A stretch of 64,000 bases of DNA from Solirubrobacterales bacterium (GCA_025963965.1 JAOPZS010000080.1:1-64000), one strand, 5' to 3'. Shown: positions 42,026 through 53,597, numbered from the stretch's first letter. Numbers and translations: made by a program. Notes: generated by a model from the sequence alone, not told the origin.

Positions 42026-42532
42026 TCACCGCTCCGCGCCCGCGTTCTCGGTCCGGCCGCCGCCGTCGGTCTCCTGCCGGCCCTCCGAGCGCGCCTGCGC
42101 GCGGCCGCCGCCGTTCGTCTCACCCTTGATCTCGATGCGCCGTGCGCTCGGCCGCTGCGGCTTGGGAATCCGCAGCGTCAGCACGCCATCGGAGAGGGAC
42201 GCCTCGATCGCGTCGGGATCGAGGCCCCCGGGCACCCGCAGGCTGCGCTCGAACCGGCCGAAGCCGCGCTCGATGCGGTGCGCCGGCGCGCTGCCCTGGT
42301 CACGCTCGTACGGGTAAGGGCGCTCCCCGCGGACGGTCAGCACGTCGTTCTCGAGCTCGATCTCCAGGTCCTCTGAGCGCAGACCCGGCACGTCCATGTA
42401 GACGTGGACCCCGTTGTCGTCGACGAGCAGGTCGGCGGGCGGAACGAACGCGCCCACGGACCCGGGCGTCTGCATCGCCTGGCTCAGCTCTCGCAGCCAC
42501 GGCGCGAATGGCTCGACCAGCATCGTCGTCAT
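42026..42532 (-). CDS. Hsp20/alpha-crystallin small heat shock protein B
   Basis: 168 residues. The alpha-crystallin domain (about 30-140) shows VHVYMDVPGLRSEDLEIELE, VLTVRGERPYP and LSDGVLTLRIPK, with a polar, Gly/Glu-rich C-terminal tail. It holds unfolding proteins for the DnaK/ClpB system encoded nearby. A GGAGAG ribosome binding site precedes the first ATG. It is separated by 125 bp from the eRF1-C-like gene, so it may have its own promoter. Confidence 0.92.
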   Translation of the reverse strand: MTTMLVEPFAPWLRELSQAMQTPGSVGAFVPPADLLVDDNGVHVYMDVPGLRSEDLEIELENDVLTVRGERPYPYERDQGSAPAHRIERGFGRFERSLRVPGGLDPDAIEASLSDGVLTLRIPKPQRPSARRIEIKGETNGGGRAQARSEGRQETDGGGRTENAGAER

Positions 42533-42657
42533 CGGACTCTCCGTTTCTCTCGCTTCGAGGTCTCGCGGTGCGAGCCTCCCGTCTCGGTGGTAGGACGCGT
42601 GGCGGCCCGGTCAACCGCGCGCTGGGCCCGAACGCGGCCGCGGCGCCGGCTGGAAAG

Positions 42658-43053
42658 TCAGCGCAGCGCGTGCCGGCGGCCGGCCGCCGGCAGGGCGTAT
42701 CGCAGGGTGCACGCGGTCAGCTGCCCGGAGAGCTCGCGGGCGGCACGAAGCGTCCTCACGGAGCCTCCCTCGGCGAGCACGGCGGCCGCCAGCTCTCCGA
42801 TCACGTCGGCCGTCGCGCGCATTGGGCGGCCGCACACGGGGCAGGCCGTCCCGCCCAGCGCAAGCCACCGCGAGCGGTCACAGACGACGCCCGGTACAAC
42901 CGCACCCTCCTGGACGTAGAGAGTCTCGACGGCGGCCGCCGAAGCGGCCCACAGGCACGCGGTCAATCCGACTGCGGCAAAGCCTTCCGCCGCGGCGATC
43001 GCGATCGTCGCGGTGACCGAGGGCTGCTGCTCGTCCGGAGGCACTCCGACCAT
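42658..43053 (-). CDS. Orphan eRF1 C-terminal-like (baeRF-type) domain protein
   Basis: 131 residues that look like the last domain only of bacterial archaeo-eukaryotic release-factor-like (baeRF/Vms1-like) proteins: VETLYVQEGAVVPGVVC, then ACPVCGRP, then an ADVIGELAAAVLAEGGSVRTL helix-strand unit. Full members are about 350 residues, so the N-terminal and catalytic central domains are absent. The first zinc-knuckle pair is reduced to a single C58, while C71 and C74 remain. The ATG follows the upstream pterin-dehydratase-like stop by 3 bp. The gene may act as a ribosome- or partner-binding module, or be a remnant. Confidence 0.6.
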   Translation of the reverse strand: MVGVPPDEQQPSVTATIAIAAAEGFAAVGLTACLWAASAAAVETLYVQEGAVVPGVVCDRSRWLALGGTACPVCGRPMRATADVIGELAAAVLAEGGSVRTLRAARELSGQLTACTLRYALPAAGRRHALR

Positions 43054-43056
43054 GGC

Positions 43057-43338
43057 TCAGCGTCCGATCAGCGTCTCCACCTTTTCGAGTAGCCGCAGCT
43101 CACCCTGCGTGATGCCCGCGTGATGTGGGTTGGCGATCGTCAGCCGCACGCGGTTGAAGGCGAAGATGCACATGTCGGGGCGGCGCAGGTGGTCCTCCGC
43201 CGCCGCCGCCACCCGCTCGACGAATCCGAGGGCCTCCTCGAAGTCTCGAAACGAGAGCTCGCGTGTGAGCGATCCGCCGCGGCGGCGCCAGCCCTGAGGC
43301 AGGGGCCGGCGCCGCGCAGCGACGAGTCCAGCGCTCAT
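43057..43338 (-). CDS. Pterin-4a-carbinolamine dehydratase-like protein, active site altered
   Basis: 93 residues with the PCD fold pattern: W17, LTRELSFRDFEEALGFVERV, VAAAAEDH, FNRVRLTIANPHHAGIT and a final ELRLLEKVETL helix. The catalytic HHP of true dehydratases aligns with RRP at 52-54, so dehydratase activity is doubtful. It overlaps the upstream Hsp20 gene (ATGA) and precedes the eRF1-C-like gene by 3 bp, so it belongs to a heat-shock transcript. A structural or coactivator-like (DCoH-like) role is possible. Function not proven. Confidence 0.65.
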   Translation of the reverse strand: MSAGLVAARRRPLPQGWRRRGGSLTRELSFRDFEEALGFVERVAAAAEDHLRRPDMCIFAFNRVRLTIANPHHAGITQGELRLLEKVETLIGR

Positions 43339-43817
43339 CCCGGCTTGACCTCGATCCGCCGTCGCCGGGCACGCTCGGACTTCGGCACGCGCACGCTGAG
43401 CACGCCGTCGTGGAGCTTCGCTTCCACGTGCTCCTCGTCGGCCTGACCAGGAAGCACCACGCGATACTCGAACTCACCGGTTCGCCGTGTGCGCTTGCGC
43501 AGGACGCCCTTGCGTTCCTTCTCCTTGATCTCGCCTGAGATGATCAGCTCGGAGTCGCGCAGCTCGACGTTGATGTCATCCCCCTCGACGCTAGGCAGCT
43601 CCGCCTCGACGATCCAGGCGTCCTCGGTCTCCTCGACGTCGGCCAGCGGCGTCCATGTTCCTCCGTTGCCGCTCGCGACCGGTGACCAGACGCTGTCCAG
43701 CAGCCGACCGAACTGTCGATTGAACTGCTCCAGCTCTCCGAACGGCTCCCAGCGGGCTTCCGCCTGCTGCGGTCGCGTTCTGGCCGGTGAATCGCTCTGT
43801 CGCGTTGGCAGGGCCAT
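43335..43817 (-). CDS. Hsp20/alpha-crystallin small heat shock protein A
   Basis: 160 residues with the alpha-crystallin domain (about 50-155): PLADVEETEDAWIVEAELP, INVELRDSELIISGE and LHDGVLSVRVPKSE. The ATG has a GAAAGGAG ribosome binding site. It heads a coupled leftward transcript with the PCD-like and eRF1-C-like genes and is divergent from dnaK, so both probably respond to heat or misfolding. It is clearly distinct from the second Hsp20 gene nearby. Confidence 0.92.
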   Translation of the reverse strand: MALPTRQSDSPARTRPQQAEARWEPFGELEQFNRQFGRLLDSVWSPVASGNGGTWTPLADVEETEDAWIVEAELPSVEGDDINVELRDSELIISGEIKEKERKGVLRKRTRRTGEFEYRVVLPGQADEEHVEAKLHDGVLSVRVPKSERARRRRIEVKPG

Positions 43818-43907
43818 CGTCGCTCCTTTCGCCGCATGTCGTATTGGCGTTGGTGTTAGGCCACCATGCGCAAACGCAAGGCAGCGGCGAGTGTGCGGCG
43901 GTGGAGG

Positions 43908-43935
43908 TTGACGACCCGCGCCTTTGCCCTAGCGA
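43908..43935 (+). promoter_or_regulatory. Candidate vegetative-type promoter of the dnaK operon
   Basis: TTGACG at 43908-43913 and TAGCGA at 43930-43935 are separated by 16 bp, upstream of the dnaK ATG (43977) with its GAGAGGAG ribosome binding site. No HAIR (CTTGAGT-N7-ACTCAAG) or CIRCE repeat is visible in the 159-bp divergent gap. Confidence 0.35.
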
Positions 43936-43976
43936 CGGTTGTAAGGAACTGCTCGCTGAAGATGAGAGGAGTCGGC

Positions 43977-45846
<1,870 letters not shown>

Positions 45847-45869
<23 letters not shown>

Positions 45870-46422
45870 GTCGGGCGAGCAGCCCGGCGCCGAGCGCATC
45901 GGCGCGGACGACGGGCAGCAGGCCACGGGCAGCCCGGAGTCCGAGGCGGTGCCCTCTCCGGAGCCGCCTCGTGAAGCGGAGGACCTGAGTGGCGAGCTTG
46001 CGCGCATCGAGGATCGCTACAGACGCGCACTTGCCGATCTCGACAACTACCGCAAGCGTGCCGGCCGTGAACTCGAGCGACGGGTCCTGGAAGCTCAGGA
46101 GTCGGTGCTTCGCGACTGGCTCGACGTCGTCGACAGCGTCGAGCGGGCGATGCAGATGGAAGCGAAGGGCCCATGCCGGGAGGGACTCGAAGCGGTGCTC
46201 GCGCAGATGGACAGCGTCCTGCAGCGGCACGGAGTCGAACGGACAGGCGCGCGGGGCGAGCGCTTCGACCCGGAGCGCCACGAGGCAGTTGCCACCCGAG
46301 CGGGCGGCGAGTCACCGGACCAGACGGTGCTCGACGTGCAGCGCTCGGGCTTTGCCCGCGCGGAGCGCGTGATCCGCCCAGCCCAGGTGGTGGTCGCGCG
46401 TGCGGGCGAGCATGCAGGCTGA
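45847..46422 (+). CDS. grpE: Nucleotide exchange factor GrpE
   Basis: 191 residues: an acidic, disordered N-terminus (1-40), a long coiled-coil helix ([20 protein letters not shown]), then the beta domain with [17 protein letters not shown]. It releases ADP from DnaK. The ATG lies inside the dnaK 3' end (23-bp overlap) with GAGGAGG before it, so translation is coupled. Confidence 0.94.
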
Positions 46423-47378
46423 TGGCCGTCTCATTCCAGGACTACTACGAGGCGCTGGAGGTCCCACGCGACGCCAGCCCGGATGACATCCGCGCCGCCT
46501 ACCGCAGGCTCGCTCGCAAATACCACCCCGACGTGAACAAAGAGCCCGGCGCGGAGGACCGCTTCAAGGAGATCTCCGAGGCCTACGAGGTTCTCCGCGA
46601 TGAGGAGAAGCGCGCACAGTACGACCGCTTCGGCCAGAACTGGAAAGCCGGTCAGGACGTCTCTGACGCCGGCGGGTTCGAGGGCTTCCGGGGCGGAGAG
46701 GGATTCCGGGGCGGGGAGGGCTTCTCCGACGTGAGGTTCGATTTCGGCGGCGGGGACTTCAGCGACTTCTTCGAGGGGATGTTCGGAGGACGGGGGCGCC
46801 GGGGCGGCAACGGCAGGGCCGGGCAAGCCGGCTTCGACGGCTTCTCGATGCGCGGCGGCGACCAGGAGGCCGTCCTCGAATTGACCCTCGAGGAGGCAGC
46901 CCGAGGCGGCAAGCGCCGGATCTCGCTCGGCGACGGTCGCGACTTCGAGGTCGAGATCCCGCGTGGCGTGCGCGACGGGCAGCGGATCCGGCTCGCCGGA
47001 CAGGGCGGCTCCGGAGTCGCCGGCGGATCCGCCGGCGACCTGCTCCTGCGCGTGCGCCTGAAGCCAGACCCCCGATTCCGCGTGGAGGGACGCGACCTGT
47101 ACGTCGAACTGCCGACCTCACCATGGGAGGCGGCGCTCGGAGCCGAGGTGCCGGTGCCGACGCTGGAGGGCAGCGCGCGCGTGCGGGTTCCGCCGGGCTC
47201 CTCGACGGGCCGGCGCCTGCGCCTGCGCGGCCAGGGGCTGCCCGACCCGGGCGGCAGGTCTGGGGACCTCTACGCCGAGATCGCCGTGCACGTGCCCAAG
47301 AAACTGAGCAAACGTGAACGGGAGCTGTTCGAGGAGCTGGCCGCCACGTCCAAGTTCGACCCCCGCAGGGGGCGCTGA
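46422..47378 (+). CDS. dnaJ: DnaJ/CbpA-type co-chaperone (Hsp40, no zinc finger)
   Basis: 318 residues. J domain 5-70 with H35-P36-D37, then a Gly/Phe-rich region (about 85-135) with near-repeated GFRGGEGF units, then two C-terminal beta domains ([20 protein letters not shown] onwards). The zinc-binding Cys repeats are absent, so this is a type II/CbpA-like DnaJ. It delivers substrates to DnaK. A TGATG junction with grpE and another with the next gene couple translation. A separate classical dnaJ may exist elsewhere in the genome. Confidence 0.93.
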   Translation: MAVSFQDYYEALEVPRDASPDDIRAAYRRLARKYHPDVNKEPGAEDRFKEISEAYEVLRDEEKRAQYDRFGQNWKAGQDVSDAGGFEGFRGGEGFRGGEGFSDVRFDFGGGDFSDFFEGMFGGRGRRGGNGRAGQAGFDGFSMRGGDQEAVLELTLEEAARGGKRRISLGDGRDFEVEIPRGVRDGQRIRLAGQGGSGVAGGSAGDLLLRVRLKPDPRFRVEGRDLYVELPTSPWEAALGAEVPVPTLEGSARVRVPPGSSTGRRLRLRGQGLPDPGGRSGDLYAEIAVHVPKKLSKRERELFEELAATSKFDPRRGR

Positions 47379-47713
47379 TGGCATCCGCGACGCGCGCGAA
47401 ACCAGTGCAGCCACCGGCCACCCGGGACCCGTCCCTGGTGGCGCTCGAGACCCTGGCCCAGCGCGCCGGGCTGCATCCCGAGACGGTGCGGCGGCTGAGC
47501 CGCCTCGGCCTGATCGAACCCGGCGGCGGCACCGCGGCAGCGCCCCTCTACCGCGCGCGTGACGTCGAGCTCCTGCTCAGAGCAGTTCGGCTGCGGGGCG
47601 GCCTCGGCCTGAACTACGCAGGCGCGGTGCTCGCCTGCGAACTGCTTGCCCGTATCGAGGAGCTCGAACTGCGGCTGCGCGCCGGCGCGCCGCGACACCC
47701 ACACCGGAGGTGA
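47378..47713 (+). CDS. HspR/CbpM-like MerR-type heat-shock regulator or co-chaperone modulator
   Basis: 111 residues with a MerR-like helix-turn-helix ([20 protein letters not shown], then a [11 protein letters not shown] segment) and a C-terminal amphipathic helix. In actinobacteria the gene after dnaJ is normally hspR, which represses this operon with DnaK as co-repressor; the CbpM modulator of CbpA has a similar fold. TGATG overlap with dnaJ. No HAIR box was found upstream of dnaK, so I keep both interpretations open. Confidence 0.8.
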   Translation: MASATRAKPVQPPATRDPSLVALETLAQRAGLHPETVRRLSRLGLIEPGGGTAAAPLYRARDVELLLRAVRLRGGLGLNYAGAVLACELLARIEELELRLRAGAPRHPHRR

Positions 47714-47717
47714 TCGC

Positions 47718-50387
47718 ATGGACCCCAACCGTCTCACGATGAAGAGCCAGGAAGCGCTGCACGACGCCCAGACACGGGCGCTGCGCTACGGCCACACGGA
47801 GGTCGACGGCGATCATCTGCTGCTCGCCCTGCTCGAGCAGCCGGACGGGCTGATCCCGCGCCTGCTGAGCCGCGCCGATGTCGATACCGGCGCCGTTCGG
47901 GCCGCGCTCGAGCGGGCGCTCGAAAGCCGACCCCGCGTCAGCGGCCCCGGCGCAGATGGCGGGCAGATCGGCATCACCCGCGCTCTGGCCCAGCTGCTCG
48001 ACGCCGCGCAGCAGGAGGCGGAGCGGCTCAAGGACGACTACGTGTCGGTGGAGCACATCGTGCTCGCCATGCTCGCGTCGGGCAACGACACCGGCGCAGG
48101 CAGGCTGCTGCGCGAGCATGGCCTCGACCGTGAGCGCCTGCTCGAGATCCTCACCCAGGTCCGCGGCGCCCAGCGAGTCACGAGCGCAACGCCCGAGACC
48201 GCATACGAGGCCCTGGAGAAGTACGGACGCGACCTCGTCGACGCCGCCCGCACCGGTGCGCTCGACCCGGTGATCGGCCGCGACTCGGAGATCCGGCGGG
48301 TGATCCAGATCCTCTCGCGCAAGACGAAGAACAACCCGGTGCTCGTCGGCGATCCGGGCGTCGGCAAGACCGCGATCGTCGAGGGCCTGGCCCAGCGGAT
48401 CGTGCGCGGCGACGTCCCCGAGGGCCTCAAGGAAAAGACGATCTTCGCCCTCGACATGGGGTCGCTCGTGGCCGGTGCGAAGTTCCGCGGCGAGTTCGAG
48501 GAGCGCCTGAAGGCGGTTCTCCAGGAGGTCAAGGCGGCGGAGGGGCGGATCATCCTGTTCATCGACGAGCTGCACACCGTCGTCGGGGCCGGCGCGGCCG
48601 AAGGCGCGATGGACGCGGGAAACATGCTCAAGCCGATGCTCGCTCGCGGCGAGCTGCACTGCATCGGCGCCACGACCCTCGACGAGTACCGCCGCTACAT
48701 CGAGAAGGACGCCGCGCTCGAGCGCCGCTTTCAGCCGGTCACTGTCGACGAGCCGTCCGTCGAGGACACGATCTCGATCCTGCGCGGACTGCGCGAGCGC
48801 TTTGAGATCCACCACGGCGTTCGCATCCAGGACGCGGCCGTCGTCGCGGCCGCCACGCTCGCCGACCGGTACATCGCAGACCGCTTCCTCCCCGACAAGG
48901 CGATCGACCTCGTCGACGAGGCGTGCGCGGTGATCCGCACCGAGATCGACTCGATGCCCCAGGAGCTCGACGCGATCACACGTCGAGTGATGCAGCTGGA
49001 GATCGAGGAGGCCGCTTTGAAGCAGGAGAGCGACAAGGCGAGCAAGGAGCGCCTCGAGGCCCTGCGCCGCGAACTCGCGGACCTGCGCGCCCAGGCCGAC
49101 GCGATGACCGCCCAATGGGAGGCCGAGCGTCAGGCGATCCACAAGCTGCAGGCGCTGCGAGAGGAGCTCGAGCAGATCAGGCGGGAGATCGAGGAGGCCG
49201 AGCGCAGCTATGACCTGAACCGGGCCGCCGAGCTCCGCCACGGGCGCCTTCCAGAGCTCGAGCGCCGCCTGGCAGCCGAAGAGGAGCGGCTGAACGAGAA
49301 GCAGGGCGGCACTCGTCTGCTGCGCGAGGAGGTGACCGAGGACGAGATCGCCGAGATCGTCGCGCGCTGGACGGGCATCCCGATGACGCGCCTGCTCGAG
49401 GGCGAGCGCGAGAAGCTCCTGAGACTCGACGAGGTGCTGCACGAACGCGTGATCGGCCAGGACGAGGCGGTGCGGCTGGTGGCCGACGCCGTGATCCGCG
49501 CGCGGGCCGGGATCAAGGACCCGCGACGGCCGATCGGCTCCTTCATCTTCCTCGGCCCCACCGGGGTGGGCAAGACCGAGCTCTCCCGTGCGCTCGCGCA
49601 GGCGCTGTTCGACTCCGAGGAGAACATCGTGCGCCTGGACATGTCGGAGTATCAGGAGCGACACACGGTCAGCCGCCTGATGGGGGCGCCTCCCGGCTAT
49701 GTCGGCTACGAGGAGGGAGGCCAGCTGACCGAGGCGGTGCGGCGCAAGCCGTACTCGGTGGTCCTCTTCGACGAGATCGAGAAGGCCCATCCCGATGTCT
49801 TCAACGCGCTCCTGCAGATCCTCGACGACGGGCGCCTGACCGACTCGCAGGGGCGCACCGTCAGCTTCCGCAACACGGTCGTCATCATGACCTCCAACAT
49901 CGGGTCGCTGCATCTGCTCGACGGGGTGACCGACACGGGTGAGATCCGCGACCCGGCGCGCGAGCTCGTGATGGGAGAGCTGCGCAGCCAGTTCCGGCCG
50001 GAGTTCCTCAACAGGGTCGACGAGATCGTGCTGTTCAAGCCGCTGACCCTGCAGGAGATCGAGCGGATCGTCGAACTGCAGATCGCCGATGTCAGGGCAC
50101 GCCTGGCCGATCGCCGGGTGGAGCTCGAGCTGAGCGACGCGGCGACGCAGCTGATCGCGCGGGAGGGCTATGACCCCGTCTACGGGGCGCGGCCGCTCCG
50201 CCGCTTCATCCAGCGTGAGGTCGAGACCCGCATCGGTCGCGCGCTGATCTCCGGTGAGATCGGCGAAGGCGCGAGGATCAGCGTCGAGTCAGACGGCGAG
50301 GAGCTGCTCGTGCGCTGGCGCCAGGCCGACAGCACAGACGAGAGCGAGCCGCAGGCGGGACGTGAACGGGCGACCGTCACCGCCTGA
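47718..50387 (+). CDS. clpB: ATP-dependent disaggregase ClpB
   Basis: 889 residues: N-domain 1-145, first AAA+ domain with Walker A GDPGVGKT at 211-218, a coiled-coil middle domain (about 400-525), and a second AAA+ domain with GPTGVGKT at 613-620. It extracts proteins from aggregates together with DnaK. The start ATG follows the HspR-like stop by 4 bp and uses the GGAGG that spans that region. The C-terminal tail is acidic. It converges on the small helical gene 14 bp away. Confidence 0.97.
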   Translation: MDPNRLTMKSQEALHDAQTRALRYGHTEVDGDHLLLALLEQPDGLIPRLLSRADVDTGAVRAALERALESRPRVSGPGADGGQIGITRALAQLLDAAQQEAERLKDDYVSVEHIVLAMLASGNDTGAGRLLREHGLDRERLLEILTQVRGAQRVTSATPETAYEALEKYGRDLVDAARTGALDPVIGRDSEIRRVIQILSRKTKNNPVLVGDPGVGKTAIVEGLAQRIVRGDVPEGLKEKTIFALDMGSLVAGAKFRGEFEERLKAVLQEVKAAEGRIILFIDELHTVVGAGAAEGAMDAGNMLKPMLARGELHCIGATTLDEYRRYIEKDAALERRFQPVTVDEPSVEDTISILRGLRERFEIHHGVRIQDAAVVAAATLADRYIADRFLPDKAIDLVDEACAVIRTEIDSMPQELDAITRRVMQLEIEEAALKQESDKASKERLEALRRELADLRAQADAMTAQWEAERQAIHKLQALREELEQIRREIEEAERSYDLNRAAELRHGRLPELERRLAAEEERLNEKQGGTRLLREEVTEDEIAEIVARWTGIPMTRLLEGEREKLLRLDEVLHERVIGQDEAVRLVADAVIRARAGIKDPRRPIGSFIFLGPTGVGKTELSRALAQALFDSEENIVRLDMSEYQERHTVSRLMGAPPGYVGYEEGGQLTEAVRRKPYSVVLFDEIEKAHPDVFNALLQILDDGRLTDSQGRTVSFRNTVVIMTSNIGSLHLLDGVTDTGEIRDPARELVMGELRSQFRPEFLNRVDEIVLFKPLTLQEIERIVELQIADVRARLADRRVELELSDAATQLIAREGYDPVYGARPLRRFIQREVETRIGRALISGEIGEGARISVESDGEELLVRWRQADSTDESEPQAGRERATVTA

Positions 50388-50401
50388 GAAGCCGCCGATC
50401 G

Positions 50402-50785
50402 TCACCGTCTCAGCGACGGTAGAACACGCTCGCCGAGGCGCTGGCTCGGCGCTGCTCCGGACAGCAGGAAGACCGGCCAGGAGACGGCCAGCGGCACCAG
50501 GTAGTCGAGCGGGCGCCTGCCCGCGGCGTCGAGTAGGCGTGGGCCCCGATCGTCGAGCCGGCGCACGCCGGCGCGTGAGGACTGCCAGGGCGCCCGCCCC
50601 GGGGCCCTCGGCAGGTCCAGCGGCGCGCGCCCGGGCCGGCGGCGGGGCTTGTCCGCGCCGATCTCGGCCAGGTACAGCTCGACGAGCGCGAGCTCGCGAT
50701 GGCGCATGCGCCGGGCGGCGCCCATCGCGGCGAGCTCGGCGGCTTTCCGAGCCTCGCGCAGGCGCTCCTGACCGGCGCGGTTCAT
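50402..50785 (-). CDS. Small protein of unknown function coupled to the sigma factor
   Basis: 127 residues. The N-terminal 45 residues form one strongly helical, charged stretch (AGQERLREARKAAELAAMGA, ARRMRHRELALVELYLAEIG); the middle is Arg/Pro-rich, and the C-terminus has a short hydrophobic segment (LDYLVPLAVSWPVFLLSG). No known family recognised. Codon third positions are rich in G/C, as in neighbouring genes, and the ATG overlaps the sigma-factor stop (ATGA), which argues that it is real. It could be an anti-sigma or sigma-associated protein, but that is speculation. Confidence 0.55.
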   Translation of the reverse strand: MNRAGQERLREARKAAELAAMGAARRMRHRELALVELYLAEIGADKPRRRPGRAPLDLPRAPGRAPWQSSRAGVRRLDDRGPRLLDAAGRRPLDYLVPLAVSWPVFLLSGAAPSQRLGERVLPSLRR

Positions 50786-51807
50786 GCCCGTACTCCTCCC
50801 GGCATGCTCGACGGCGAGCGCTGGACACGCCTCTTGGCAGTCCGCCGGCGCCGCGGGGAAACGGGACCATGAGCAGTGGACGGGTCTCCGGAGTGCCGGT
50901 CGCTCCAGCCGGCGGGCCGCAGCGGACGAACTGTTCCGTGACCGACTGCGAGGGAGCTCGCCGGCGGTCTTCCTGTCGCAGCTTCGGAAGCCGCTTGCGC
51001 GCACCCAGCCGCGTACGCCGCGCGCATCTTCTCGAGAGCCGACTCCTCGATCTGTCGGACGCGCTCCGCGCTCACGCCCATCGTCTGGCCGAGCTCCCGA
51101 AGCGTGCGCGTTTTCCCGCCCAGCCCGTAGCGGACGGTGACGACCATCAACTCGCGCTCGCTGATCTCCCCCAGCAGCTTCGGGAGCTGCGAGACCTCGC
51201 GGCGCGTGGCCAGCTCGTCGTACGCCTCCTCGGCCGCAGGGTCGGCGAGCATGTCCCCGAACGTGGCGCCCCCGTCCCCGGCCTCGTGCAGCGGCTCGTC
51301 CAGGCCCCGTGAGGGACGGTCGGACACCCTGAGGCTCTGCAGGTGCTCGACCGTCATCTCGCACGCTGACGCAAGCTCTGCGACGGTCGGCTCGCGTCCC
51401 TGCTCGGCAACGAACGTGCGCCCTGTGGCGCGCACCGAAGCGAGCTGGCGCAAGGCGCGATCGGAGAGAACGACCGGCCGGGAAAGCTCGGCTACGAGCT
51501 GCTGCATCGCCTGGCGGACCCACCACGACGCATACGCCCAGAACGGCGTTCCCAGCTCGGGGTTGAACCGCTCGAGCGCGCGCAGCAGCCCGACGACGCC
51601 CTCCTGCAGGAGCTCGGCGCGATCGACTGCGGGCACGTGGCGATAGATCTGTGCGACGTGTCTGACCATCGGCATGAACGACTGGACGAACTCGGCGCGC
51701 GCCCCAGGCCGGTGGCTGCGAGCGGCGAGCACGAGCTCCGCCTGTCTCCGCTGCGCTCGGGGGGTACGTGAGGGATGAAGCGCGGCATTCGAGACATCGG
51801 CAGACAT
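50782..51807 (-). CDS. RNA polymerase sigma-70 family factor
   Basis: 341 residues. Region 2 contains RAELLQEGVVGLLRALERFN and FWAYASWWVRQAMQQLVAEL, region 3 follows at about 130-200, and region 4 has the helix-turn-helix TLRELGQTMGVSAERVRQIE. Region 1.1 is absent. A basic, Arg-rich tail of about 65 residues extends beyond region 4. Its place next to clpB suggests a stress-responsive, alternative sigma factor rather than the primary one. It is divergent from the PucR gene with a 281-bp gap. Confidence 0.9.
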   Translation of the reverse strand: MSADVSNAALHPSRTPRAQRRQAELVLAARSHRPGARAEFVQSFMPMVRHVAQIYRHVPAVDRAELLQEGVVGLLRALERFNPELGTPFWAYASWWVRQAMQQLVAELSRPVVLSDRALRQLASVRATGRTFVAEQGREPTVAELASACEMTVEHLQSLRVSDRPSRGLDEPLHEAGDGGATFGDMLADPAAEEAYDELATRREVSQLPKLLGEISERELMVVTVRYGLGGKTRTLRELGQTMGVSAERVRQIEESALEKMRAAYAAGCAQAASEAATGRPPASSLAVGHGTVRPLRPAGWSDRHSGDPSTAHGPVSPRRRRTAKRRVQRSPSSMPGGVRA

Positions 51808-52088
51808 GATCGGAGGGACCTCCGTCGCTGGGGGGATATCTGGTGCCGGGAAGGGAGGCTTTCGGCTCCCCGCGACCGACCGTGACCCCAGGTCTACCCG
51901 GGCGCCCCACCGGCACTCTTGTCACATATGCCGAATCGTTCCTCGTTTTCGTGACGCCTGCACAACAAGCGGACGGGCCGGGCTGGATCTGTGACATAGC
52001 TGGATCGAACGACCGGGCACGCCGACGACGCCCCCTCAACCCAGCTCTCATCACATCGTTCGGTAGGACAAGCCGAGTTGGCCTTACG

Positions 52089-53597
52089 ATGGCCCTTGTG
52101 GCCTCTCTCGCAGAGCTGGTCGCATCTCCTGCCCTCACCCCGCTGTTGGGCTACGTGTCACGCCCGGCAACGGACGTGGCCGTGGAGGGCGTCGCCCTCG
52201 TCGAGGATCTCGGCCACCTCGAGAAGGTCCCGCGGCGCTCGATCGCATTGCTCGCGCGACAGGTGTCGGCGACGGTGAGCAGCTATCGCTTCGACATGGC
52301 GCTGCGGGTCGCGCGCCCTCGCAAGGTGGCGGCGGTCGTGGTGCGCGCAGCGGATGTCCCCAGCATCACCTCGACGACGGTTGCGATCGCGCAGCGCTCC
52401 GGTACCGCGATCCTCAGAGCCGGGGATGACATCAACCTCGCCGAGGTGACGGTTGCGATCGGCCGCGAGCTCGCCGGCAGCGCGGACGTGGCGTTGCTGC
52501 GCGCGCACACGGCGTTGCGCGCCATCGAGGCGCACCCGGCGGACGCCGGAGTCGAGTCGCTGCTCGCACGCACGAGCGGCGCGCTCGGGGTGCGGATCTC
52601 GATGACCGAGACCCAGCCGCCGGATCGCCCGGCGCGTGCGATCCGCGGCGACGGCGGCGTCGCCGGCTGGCTCACGGCACCGCCACAGGAGGGGGACATG
52701 GCGATGGGGGTTGAGATCGTGCTCTACGTGGCCGTGCAGCGCGTCGCGGAGGCGCTCTCGCGCGCGCAGCGCGCGGCGGAGCTCCCGACCCGATCCCGCC
52801 TCGATGCGCTCACGGACCTGCTCGCCTCGACGCCGAAAACGAGAGAGCAGGCGACCCTTCGCGTTCGCAGCCTCGGCTTTCCGGTCGACAGCTGGCATGT
52901 CGTGGTCAGGTTGGACTTCGAAGACCTGTCGGACCCTCCCGCCGGCGGGGAGCTCGCCGCATACGACGAGCGGGTGCGGCTCGGAGCTGCCGCTCTGCGA
53001 GCCACGCGCACAGCTGGCGGAACGTGGCACGAGGCGCGCACCACCGACGAGCTGCTCCTGATCCGGAGCTACCAGTCCGACCCGGGGCCGCTTGCCGCAC
53101 GAGAGGTCGCAGGCGTGATGGAGACGGTGCTCGTGACCGTGCGCGAGAAAATCCCCACGGCCGTGATCCGCTGCGGTGTGGGCATGGCAGCGGCCGGCGC
53201 GAGCGGCCTGCTCGCCTCATCGGGGGAGTCCAAAGCCGCCGTGCTCGCCGGCCGCACGGGCCAGTCCGGCTCCGTCGCCGTCGCGTTCGACAACTTCGGC
53301 CTGCGCCGCACGCTCGTCGAGTGGTACGCCTCCGACACGGCGCGCGAGGCTGCCACGGCGGTGCTGGCGCCACTCTCCTCGCTCGGAGGGGTGCGCGCCG
53401 AGCGCCTGATCCAGACGCTGCACGTCTACCTCGACGAACGCGGCTCGCTCACGCGCACCGCGCAGCGCATGAACCTGCATCGCAACGCCGTCGCCTACCG
53501 AGTGAACCGCGCCTTCGAGCTGCTCGAGGTCGATCGCGAGAGCGCCGACGACCTGCTGCTGCTGCAGCTGGCCTGCCGCGCGCGAGACCTCTCCTGA
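52089..53597 (+). CDS. PucR/CdaR-like transcriptional regulator
   Basis: 502 residues. The N-terminal half carries a purine-catabolism-regulator-like sensory part (about 1-230). The centre, from about 260, has a degenerate GGDEF-like (CdaR) domain. The last 60 residues are the PucR helix-turn-helix (RTAQRMNLHRNAVAYRVNRA). I chose the ATG at 52089; the longer open frame from 51843 is low-quality sequence. The target is unknown. Confidence 0.83.
   Translation: MALVASLAELVASPALTPLLGYVSRPATDVAVEGVALVEDLGHLEKVPRRSIALLARQVSATVSSYRFDMALRVARPRKVAAVVVRAADVPSITSTTVAIAQRSGTAILRAGDDINLAEVTVAIGRELAGSADVALLRAHTALRAIEAHPADAGVESLLARTSGALGVRISMTETQPPDRPARAIRGDGGVAGWLTAPPQEGDMAMGVEIVLYVAVQRVAEALSRAQRAAELPTRSRLDALTDLLASTPKTREQATLRVRSLGFPVDSWHVVVRLDFEDLSDPPAGGELAAYDERVRLGAAALRATRTAGGTWHEARTTDELLLIRSYQSDPGPLAAREVAGVMETVLVTVREKIPTAVIRCGVGMAAAGASGLLASSGESKAAVLAGRTGQSGSVAVAFDNFGLRRTLVEWYASDTAREAATAVLAPLSSLGGVRAERLIQTLHVYLDERGSLTRTAQRMNLHRNAVAYRVNRAFELLEVDRESADDLLLLQLACRARDLS

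Noticed and set aside
46670..46735. Tandem repeat of about 18 bases in dnaJ
   Set aside because: This is the Gly/Phe-rich linker (GFRGGEGF units) expected in DnaJ proteins, not a mobile or regulatory repeat.
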